Below the pieces are notes generated by a model. The model saw only the letters and a list, made by a program, of their open reading frames with translations, searched no databases and was not told where the DNA came from. Shown here in pieces: positions 10,363 through 21,300 of a stretch of DNA of 64,000 bases. The stretch's first letter is position 1. Each line of letters begins with the position of its first letter. This DNA comes from Anagrus nilaparvatae (Eukaryota > Arthropoda > Insecta > Hymenoptera > Mymaridae). Location of the stretch: positions 5,022,001-5,086,000 of the forward strand of contig JAKSXM010000132.1 of the NCBI GenBank assembly GCA_022575985.1. The letters are read 5' to 3'. The position numbers and the translations under genes were made by a program.

Positions 10363-10837
10363 GGAGGCTCTTTAGTGTACGCTAGTCATTGAAGAAGCTA
10401 TTAAAAATTTTTATTGATATTATAAATTTATCTAAAATATGACTATAAAAAATATTTGCAAATAAGCGCGTACGCCTGTATAGTTTACTACTATGGCTGC
10501 TTTCTCTCAAAAACCTTGTTTACTAATTTTTGGAATTTAATTACTCAAAATAACACATGGCTACCGACTATGAGTGGGTGTGCAATAATTGCCTTGGGCT
10601 TGGGCAAAGTTTAAACTCAAATTACTCAGGTTTTGTAATTTTTTATCTTACGAGAATAAATAGCAGCTTCCGGAATTTCTGTCATAAAAGCAGTGTTAAA
10701 ATATTGTGACTTTTTTCGCTAACATTTCAAAATTTCGCACGGCTATCAAACATGTGTTTTATACCATTCGAATCGGGGGATTTCACTTTGTTCAGCCATA
10801 TATCTCACTATTTATAATTTTTCACTAAAGAGCCTCC
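10363..10837. mobile_element. TTAA-flanked DNA element (piggyBac-like target)
   Basis: The inverted ends are GGAGGCTCTTTAGTG and CACTAAAGAGCCTCC, flanked by TTAA at 10359-10362 and 10838-10841. P0 (TTTTAAAGAATTAAA, near 925) and P3 (near 41390) show the empty site. The length is 475 bp and it is non-coding. A copy at the same TTAA in the P2 spacer (23009-28145) has been filled with further insertions. TTAA duplication fits piggyBac- or Kolobok-type transposition; the superfamily is inferred. Confidence 0.75.
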
Positions 10838-10841
10838 TTAA

Positions 10842-11978
10842 AGAGTTAAATTAATTTTTTAATATTTTTGAATAAGTTTTCTAACACAAGATACCTATAT
10901 CAATTTAATTCTCGACGGTAAATTTTAAATAGATGGAAATGAAAAATAGCTATTTGTTTCGTAAGCGGCAAAAATGGATGATTATGCCATGGGTTGAGAG
11001 GAAAGAAAGAAACTTGCGTAACAGACGAAGTAAGGGGGTGAATTTTTAACACAAAATCAAAAACGAATATTATGGGCTTAAAATGTCATCTATTATCTAG
11101 TATTTTGAAAAAAGTACATTCAAAAGTAAATTTTCGAAGGGGGGGGGGGGCTAAAGCCCTATTTCTGGATATGTCCCTACTCAAAGCTGTACTATAATCG
11201 ACTATAATAAGCAAAAACCTTTTTATATTTGTAAAATTCTCTGGGTGGATCATTTCCATCTATTTAAAATTTTTTGATGCGTTTGATATTGCTGGTTCCT
11301 TGCCAAAACCTAAAAGTTAAGAATAAAAAGCCCTTTTTTATCCCCTATTTGGATAAGATTACAAACTAATAAAAACTTACAAAAAAAATTACTTTGACTC
11401 AAAATGATCTTATTGTTAGTCTAAGGCCAAAAATATTATAGATTATGTTTTTTTAATAATTTTATTTTTCTAAATTTTGGCAAAATAAAAAAAAAAAATA
11501 AACATTATTTGGACTTTTCCATTTGATGACTCGAAAAACTTATAATCCTCGAGTTCGTTTGTATATTCATCTAAATATTTCATCTATCATCGTGCGCTTT
11601 TTTATAAATACCAAATATATGTTCAATAAATACTAAATTGAATTTTTAAAAAGGGCGCTTAAATGTACAATAAAATTTTATGCTTGCGCAGTAGAAGTCG
11701 TTTATGATTTAAGTTGGTATCATTTTTTCTATTCAGTCAGCTGATGAATAAAAATAAACATATTCAACACGTGTTTATAATTTTTATATAGTATGGCTTA
11801 GTTTTAAGGATTTATTGTTTAAAAAACTTTAATAAAAAACAATAAAAATTAAATATTAGTGTAATACAGTTTTCGGTTGTAAGTTAGCTTGAATAAGTAG
11901 CTAAAAATTCACAAATTTAGCGATACATCAATATTATATTTTTAAATTATTCTGTAATCTTTGAAATACTTTTTTAAA
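10842..11978. other. Intergenic spacer P1-P2, 3' part, with P2 promoter region
   Basis: It contains the conserved spacer block (10900-11040), a G tract near 11138-11150, and the conserved P2 5' flank from 11730. E-boxes CAGCTG (11738-11743) and CACGTG (11768-11773) are followed by TTTATAA. No gene is seen. Confidence 0.5.
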
Positions 11979-12360
11979 ATGCCTAAAAAATTAATTAAAA
12001 TATCTGATATCATGCATGTCTCATCATATAATTTGACTTCAAAACAAGAACTTGATATTGAGACAAGAAGAATGTTACGACCAATGCAAGATAAAAGCAA
12101 ATTGGAATGTGATGATGAAAAATACACAGAGTTAATAACTTTAATGTTAAAAAGAGATTCATTTAACATAGTAAACGGGAATAGAAACATTGAAGAGTGG
12201 ATTGAATCTTTTACGCGAGACGACTGTTGGCTGGAAAATACATATAATCAATTTGCAAATAATAATAGTGAATTAGAAAATTTTTTGAAAAATTTTAGCA
12301 TACAGTATTTAATAAACTTTATATTAAAATATAAAAAATGTATAAAAGCTGATATAGAAA
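11979..12360 (+). CDS. P2 exon 1
   Basis: It starts MPKKLIKISDIMHVSSYNLT, with an N-terminus more diverged than its sisters, and then rejoins the shared pattern (LTSKQELDIETRR, EEWIESFTRDDCWLENTYNQ). The donor GTAAGT is at 12361, phase 1, after ...CIKADIE. No family is recognised. Confidence 0.7.
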
Positions 12361-15300
12361 GTAAGTATAAATAAGCTTTTCGGTCTGGTCACGTTGGAAA
12401 AAACTCGGGAAAATTAACATGTATATTAGATGGGGACTGTCCTCGAGAACCACATGCTTAATACTAATAGCATTGGCGACGTCACACAGTGTAGTAAAAA
12501 AAAAAGTGGCCAAAAATCGGCTTCAACGCAATTTCTGATGAAAAAAAATTCTGCTGAATGAAAAATGACCGTTTTTGTGTATACTAAATGATAGGCTACT
12601 GAGATCAAATTTTTTTTTTTTTTTTTTTTTTAATTTTTTTAGCTGCTGAATGAAAAAAAAAAAATCTATTTTTTACCATAAAAAGGTAAAATATTTATAG
12701 TTTTAAAATTTAAAAAAATTTTTTTAGGTACAGCTCTGTATTAAAATATGTACATAAATGATAAATAAACCTAAAAAAGGTGTATTAGTATAATTATACA
12801 TGGTTGTATGCAGTATAAAGATGTGTTAGTCAACATTTGCAATTTAGTCAAAAAATTAAAAAAAAAAATGAAAAATTTGATTTTTCTATTTTTACTTATA
12901 TTTTAAACTTAAATAATGTATGAAAAATATAAATTATATAAAAACATAAAAAAAATACTTTATTTAAGTTTAAAATACCGTATAGGAGCCAATTTTCGAA
13001 CGTATTGAATTTCGATCAAATACACACAAATTAGCGTTTATATAAAAAAGTATGCATAATTTATCTAAAACCGAGTTTTATTATGAAACTATAAACCTTA
13101 AAGAACTTATTGCTCCCTTACCGATGTTAAAAAACAATTTAAATTAATAAAAAAAATAAGAAAAATGTTCTCTTGTACAACCTTACGAGATTTTTCTCAT
13201 CGTTTTCACCAAATCTCGTGTGTTATTAAAATCGAGTTTTAGGGATACCTACTCTATGCCGAATACTAAAAATGCTTTTAATTACGTTGTGATGCTTTAA
13301 TAAATGAAGGGAAAGGGTTATATTCACTTATTTATTGCAAATTTATTTTAAATAGGTATATCGATAATCGAATCCGAACTTTTTTACACGTATGGGTATT
13401 TTCGATATTTTCAATTTAATTACACTTTTTTTAATTTAAACGATATTTATTTAATAATAATACACTAAATTTGTCATAATTACATTATTTATACTATATT
13501 TTATAATAATGAATAGAATATTTAGTAAACTAACACACATAAACACAATTTAAAGTACTTATATACTTATGTATCACTTTGTTTATAACACAATAAATGC
13601 TCGTAAATGCTTTGATTTTAATAAAAAATACGTAGAAACACTTTAAAATTAGAAAAAAATCTTTATTTTAATATTAAAAATGTATAAAAATTATATTCTA
13701 ACACTTGTTTCATAAAAAGAATGCTTTTTTTACTTTTAAATACACAAATAAATAAAGAGTTAAACAAATGCGTGTTGTTGATAAAAATTTCGCGCGCGAA
13801 CGTTATTGAAACGGAGGGTTGCGTAAACAGGGGGTCTATTTTGTTTCCTTGAGTTTTAGAAACAAAATTATCAACTATTATCTTTCGTTAATTAAAATTA
13901 AAAAGCAAATTTTATTAAATAAATGTTTAAAATACATGATTATACAAGTGTGTAGTTCATCTACTGTTTACTATATTTTACTCTTATTAGAGGTATTTTA
14001 TATTAAAAAAACAAGAAAAAAGAAGTGAAAAGGGAGTTAAGAAATAGGTATAGTTATACCTATAAGAATTCTATTAAAACGAGCGCGATTTAAACTTAGT
14101 TTTAACGATTTTCAAATTATCGAAAATTAATTCGATCAAAATGATACTATTATCAAAAATAGAATTTGCATTATCGAAATTACCTTACCTTGCACACTTG
14201 TAATAAATGTAAATTATTAATTACCCATCAATAAATTTGATATTTTTTTAATTGGGATAATAAAATATAGGATTTCCCTGATCAAATGCAACAATATTTA
14301 ACTCCAAATATTAATTTTAAAGTATATTTTTCAACAAATAAAGATACAGCTAGGTATAAGAAAGTGACTTCTGATCGAAAACTGGCTCCTATACGGTATA
14401 AGTAAAAATAGAAAAATCAAATTTTTCATTTTTTTAAAAATTTTTTGACTAAATTGCAAATGTTGACTAACACATCTTTATACTGCATACAACCATGTAT
14501 AATTATACTAATACACTTTTTTTAGGTTTATTTATCATTTATGTACATATTTTAATACAGAGCTGTACCTAAAAAAAATTTTTTTTCATTTTAAAACTAT
14601 AAATATTTTACCTTTTTATGGTAAAAAATAGATTTTTTTTTTCATTCAGCAGCTGAAAAAATTAAAAAAAAAAAAAAAAAATTTTTGATCTCGGTAGCCT
14701 ATCATTTAGTATACACAAAAACGGTCATTTTCCATTCAGCATAATTTTTTTTCATAAGAAATTGCGTTGAAGCCGATTTTTGGCCACTTTTTTTTTTTAC
14801 TACACTGTGCGTCATATACGAAATACTTTATAAGAGTATTGGCAAAAAAAAATAACCAAACGCCACAGGTGGTTTATTGAAGAACTATTTTTTTCCTATA
14901 TCTAATACACCGCTTGACTGCGCCATTACACCGCTTGTCGTCGCCATTTTTGTACATCAGCGCCGATTTTGTCATTTTACGGTGGTAGTTTTTTTTGTCA
15001 ATTGTGTAAGAGCTCATACGATGTAGTGTAAACTGTTTACTAACTAAACATTCTTGCAAATGTCCACTGACAAGGGGAGTTCATCAATACATTTAAATGT
15101 AAATGGAACACCAAATATCACCAAATGGTTATATGGATGAGTTTATTATGATAAAAATAAAACATGCAAACTACCCTCCGTTCATTCCAATAGATATTAT
15201 GGGCCTAGAAACGCAGGGCTCGATGTTATTGAATAGGGTTTTTTGGTAATTTTCAATGAAATGCTAAAATCTTACAAGTTAACCAAAACTCTTCTGGTTG

Positions 15301-18300
15301 GTTTCATTTTTTTGGTTTAAGTATCACCTTTCAATTGCTGTAAACCGCAATTTTTTATCATTAATTCTCTCATCATTATAGCCAATTAACCGAATGGTCA
15401 TTTTAGGTTAAAAATCACCAATTTTTAAATTGCTCCCAAATTTGTAAATTGTGACGAAAATGGGTTTAAGGTAGGATTCTACTTGGCGCGCACGATTTTT
15501 AAGCAAAACCAGCAAATTAGTTTACGGGAAAACGAGAAGAGATAATGAAAAAATTTTTTGAGGTATAATAAACAAACTAATAAAGTATGTAAAAAAATTT
15601 TTTGAAATTAATTTTTATAATTTTTTATGGGTTTAAATTTTAAAAAATGCTCTAAAGCTCAACCATGGCAAGATCGCTTCAAAACCTTTTTTCTTTTATT
15701 TTTAAAGTATACCTTTATGTTTTTGAGGTCGCTAATTCCAAATCTGATGTCAAATTGACATTATTGACAGTTGGCAGCTGTCAGCTAACTGTCAAATTGA
15801 CAACAGAATACAAAAAACTTAAAATAATGATTTCACAATTTCTTTTCGAGGTTGCTGAGTTCAAATCTGTTGTCATAATGTAAATACATACAACTGAATT
15901 TTCGGTCAAAGCCTACATTCTGTTCTTCATTAAACAAAGAGCTATAATTTTAAATTGTGTTTAAAATAATATTTTTTAATTTTAGGTGTAAAACAAATTG
16001 TGTATAAAAGCAATCGAATTTTTAATTATGAAATCATCATTGATTATGCTTTAACTAATGGAGTTACAGCATTTGAAGCACCTTTAAGTCATGCAAACAG
16101 AATATGGTTATTAAAAGTTGCAAAAATCGTTCTAGATAGATACTTAAAAATAGCTCAGGATTTCATGTCAAAAAAAAATGGTAAAAGCATAGATGAATCG
16201 ATTTTTTCAAATATTCATAATGCATTATACAAAACTGATTATTATGTTGGAAAAATAATTGAGAAATATAAAAATTACCTCAAAGAAACAGAAGAAAGTC
16301 GTCTTTGTGTGCAAAAGTTTAAACTTTTAATGCACACTATTCAAAGATTTTCAAGGGATATACAATTAAGTGACTTAAATGAACCAGAGTTTGACATAGA
16401 AGGTAAAATTTTTTATTTTTATATGCAATAAATTAATTCTTATAATATGGAAAAAGTATGAGAAAAAGTATGAAAAGGGAAAAAGTATGAGAATAAAAGG
16501 TTATTACCGAAGATAAAAATGGACTCTATAGATAAAAAATGGGTCCCACATGATATAATACCAATAGATAGAAATAGCTATAGGGGCCCATTGGGTCCGA
16601 TCACAAAAAAATGAAATCTCGCTGTACAAATCGATCTCCAGGGATAAAAATGGACTATAAGGATAAAAAGTAGGTTCAGCAGCATAAAATAAATAACAAC
16701 TGATAAAGTCGTCCATTTTGGGTCCTATTGGACCCAATCAGAAAAAAATGAGATCCTGATGTATAAATCGATCCCCAGGGATAAAAATAGACTATAAGGG
16801 TACAAAATTGGTCCAACAGGAAAAAACAAATAACAAATGAATTCATATTGGGCCCAATCAGAAAAAAATCAAATCCTGATGTATAAATAAAATAAATAAA
16901 ATAAATAAAATAAAATAAATAAAATAAATAAATAAATAAAATAAATAAAATAAATAAAATAAATAAAATAAATAAAATAAATAAAATAAATAAAATAAAT
17001 AAAATAAAATAAAATAAATAAAATAAATAAAATAAATAAATTAGATCATTCTTGGGCTTATCGGGCCCAATCAGGAAAAAAATAAAATCCTGATGCATAA
17101 ATATATGCAGTATTATAAAATTAAATAAATTTTGTAAAATAATTAAATTATTTAATTAGGTTACCACCTGCTGCAACTTTTTCAATTCCCTTTTTTGGTA
17201 TTCAAGATTCTAAACAATATTTAATTTTTATTTTGAAATTCAATTTTATTCACATAATACAAATGTAATTTTTTTTTAAAATATAAATAGCTACAGTGGC
17301 AATTTTACTATAAATTCTGATGGACCCATTTTTACCTCTATAATTCATTTTCATCCCCAGAGATCGATTTATTTATCAGAATTTCATTTTAATGATGCCC
17401 AATAGGCCCAAGTATGGCCAACTTTTCAGTTGTTATTTGTTTTATCCTGCTGGACCCATTTTTTACCCCTACAGTCTATTTTCATCCCTGAAGATCGATT
17501 TATGGATCAGGATTTTATTTTTTCCTGATTAGATCCATTAGGCCCCAGGATGATAGATTTTATCCGTTGTTATTTGTTTTATCTTTCTGGCTCGATTTTT
17601 CACCACTAAAATCTTTTTTCACCCCGGAGATCGATTTATGAATCAAGATTTCATTTCTTCCTAATTGGGCCCAAATAGCCCCAGTATGATCGATTTTATC
17701 AGTTGTTATTTGTTTTATCTTGCTGGAACCATTTTTTACTCGTAAAGTCAAATTTTATCCCTAAAGATCGATTCATATCAGGGTCCATTTGTGCATCAGG
17801 ATTTCATTTTAAACCAATTGGACCCAATAGGCCCATGAATGGCTGATTTTATCCATTGGTATTAATTTTATCCTGCTGGACCAACTCTTTACCCATATAG
17901 TCCATTTTCATCTCTGGGGATCGATTTGTACAGCGGGATCTCATTTTTTTCTGATTGAGCCCAATAGGACCCAAGATGGATGACTTTATCAATTGTTATT
18001 TATTTTATGCTACTGAACCTATTTTTTACCCTTATAGTCCATTTTTATCCCTGGAAATCGATTTGTACAGCGAGATCTCATTTTCTTCAATGGGCCCCTA
18101 TAGCTAATTCTATCTATTGGCATTTATTTTATCATGTGGGACCCATTTTTTACCTCCAGAGTCCATTTTTATTCTCGTTAATTACCTTTTACATTAGTAT
18201 TTTATTTTGGGACGGATGCGCCCAATTGGCCCCTAGGGTTTATTTTTGTCCTCTTCCTATAATGCCCCTGACTATGTTACGAATCCCTATGGCCCATTCC

Positions 18301-21300
18301 TTACGTTCTAATTAGTGTTATATTAAAAAAAAAATTCTGTATAAAGTGCCTGTATTAAGTGAGATATTTGCCAAAAGGCATTTAAGGTATTTCTAAATTA
18401 AAACCAAAATTCAAAATAATACATCGGTAGTTTTTAGCTATTTTTACCCAAGTCTGAGGTGTCTTGAATTTAAAAAATACCGATTGAACTGTTTCTGGTA
18501 CGTAATAATATGGTTACTGGTCAATTGTTAATGCTCTAGATGGCTTGGTAGCGATTTGGTAGCTATAATTCTAATTTTGATTTTTTTCGAATTCAATCGA
18601 ATCAGCCAACCGTTTGCTTTTTGACAATTGGTGCAGAAGTCCCTAAAGGCCTTCGGTGCAGAATTTTCACCTATCAACTTGCGGTTTTTGAAAAAAAATT
18701 TAACCCTCTCCCCCTTTTTGCCTTATGTAATTTATGAACGATAATAAACGGTATCAGCGATGTTTTGCCAGCTAAAAAACACCCAGTGGTGGACCGAGCG
18801 CCCTTAAGAAAGAAATCATTTTTTTTTACCAAATTTCAATTTTTAGGTAAAAAACTGTGTTAAATAAATTTTGCTACTTACAGTTTTCAAAGGCTTTTAA
18901 CCTAGAAAATGGAAATTTGATACATAAAAATGATTTCTTTTATAAAGAAATAAATCGCCAGGGAAAAATGCATCGACTTAAAAAAAAAAATTATTATTTT
19001 ACGATGAAAATCAAGCAAGTAATACATGTTTAAAGTTCAGAAACAGGTATTTTTCAATATAGAACTTCAATCTTTTTTAAGACAAATTTGAGTAAAATCT
19101 TAAATTGACGATAACTTGGCTAAATTTTATGGAGTAATTTTTCTTTTATTTGTGGAGTAATTTTTCCCTGGAAATCAGATTTTATATCTATTTTTTAAAA
19201 ATTTTATTTGCCTAAAAAGTTATTTTGAAAATTTGGGGTAGTTCAGATACGAAAAACACGGTTTTTGACATAAAAGTGGCAAAATCTTTTTGATATCCAC
19301 CGCCGATTTCGTGTTCAGGCTTTTTTTTGCATTCTATAGGGTTCAAACTACCAGCAAATCATGGTGGCAGTCGCGGCCTCGTAAATTTTTTTTTCTTCAT
19401 TTTTGGTGCGCATAAAAAGGATTTTCTCATAGAAATGCACTTATACTAAATTATTTTTCACGATAATGCCAACCTATAAGATGCAGTGCTGATACAATGA
19501 GAAAGATCGTCATCCCTCTTTTTATTTTGTAATAATTATTATTATTAAAATGAAATATTTTTCAATACAGATTTTGAATTCCGAATGATGGAAGATGAAG
19601 CAAAAGCCAAGACCGAAAAAGCTCAGAACAAAGAAAAATTAGAAACAAGTCAAGGCAAAATTTATACAGGTAAAGTCCAAAAAATAAATCTTTGACACTT
19701 TTTTCCTTTATAGGTCTATGTAATTTTCTAACGGGTATTTACAGTTCTTCTTTACAATTAATTTTGTAAATCAATGAGGATATTTTACAATATATTAGTA
19801 TAAAATATTAAGTTTTAATTTTAATTTAAAATATATAAATAAAAAACTATTTTAATTTGTTTTTATTATGAGTAATCTAAGTAGAATCTAAACTTTAATA
19901 TTTTTTAAATAATAGTACATTCTCAACCAAGGGAGCAAAAAAAAAAAGAATGTGTGTACACGATAACTCAAAAAATAATTAAGATATCTTCCTAATTTTT
20001 TGGCCACAATTTTAAAATATAATTATCTTCTGGATTGAGTGGCCCAGATAGGACGGTAAACTGAGATCTGGAATATTTTGTTTTTGCTCCCAAGGTTAAA
20101 ATGCAATTTTTCTTCATGAGTGGGGAGAAAGCGCGCTTTTTTGTACTAAATAAGACAAATATTTTATTTTGACTGTTAAAACACGTAAAATAAACTTATA
20201 AATCTCCGATATTTAAAAAAATTTCTTAAATATATTAAAATAATTTTTAATTTTGAAGTTTAATATTCTTAACCAACATAAATGATTTTTCAGCTGCCAG
20301 AAAAAAAATAAAAATTGATAGTGAATCAAATCTTAACCCAGAAACTGAACCAGAAAAAAATCGAGTAGATTCTGACACTCAGGTTTCTTCCGTTGAAAAA
20401 GCAGGTAAATATATGTTGCTTTAAAAAAATCAATAATAAAAATAAATATTTGTTGAATTTTCAAGTAATTTAAATTAATTTTGGCAGAGTAATCTCTATT
20501 AATTTGTATTAATTTGGACACGATTGACTTAAATTATCTTAAAATCTATTGTATAGAACTAATAAAATCAAAAATTAAATTAAATTACAATTATAATTTA
20601 AAAAAAAAAGCAAAAATTCAAATTTTTTCTGGAAACAGTAATTATTAGATGTTAAAAAAAAATCCATTAGATTACCTTTTCAACCTTTTCACCTCATGAA
20701 CTATTTTAAAAATAAAGTAAAAATTATTTTCTGATTTTAAAATTTAGTCCAGGTGCCATCGATTTTAAATGTATTCAAAAATATTGAATGTATGAAAGTG
20801 GATCTAATGTATTTTCGATCACTAAAAAAGATTTTAAAGGTTTTGTCAATTTCCCATTAGGTTGGTTTTGAGTGATTAAAGTAATATTGTACGTTAATTG
20901 GTTTTTTACAAAATATTTGCTTATTTTAAACGAAATTACGTTAATTATTCAAAAATAGCCATTTGAAAATTAATAAAACCTTGAAAATCCTTGTCAGAGG
21001 TCAAAAATATATAAGCTGTTCTGAGATAAATACATTTTCATCCATTTAAAATTTTTGGATAAATTTAACATTGATAAATTGACTAACTAGAATTTGATTA
21101 TATTTGTTTATGTATATATATATTTTTCCTTTCATAGATTCATCAACTCAAACCAAAGCAAGGCATTTGTCAACTGAGAAAGTAAAAAAAATAGGTAATT
21201 GTAATTTTGTTTAAATTACTTTAAGGTAAAAATTTTATGAAAATTCTAAACATATACTTTTATTACCTTCTATAGATGTGTCAATACAAGCAGAACTATT

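Noticed and set aside
12485..12520. Complete V(D)J-type RSS (heptamer-spacer-nonamer)
   Set aside because: The heptamer matches, but no nonamer sits at exactly 12 or 23 bp; only the Transib-like terminus is supported.
16676..17098. 140-codon minus-strand ORF rich in Leu, Phe and Tyr
   Set aside because: Produced by the (AAATA)n repeat and satellite units; no gene.
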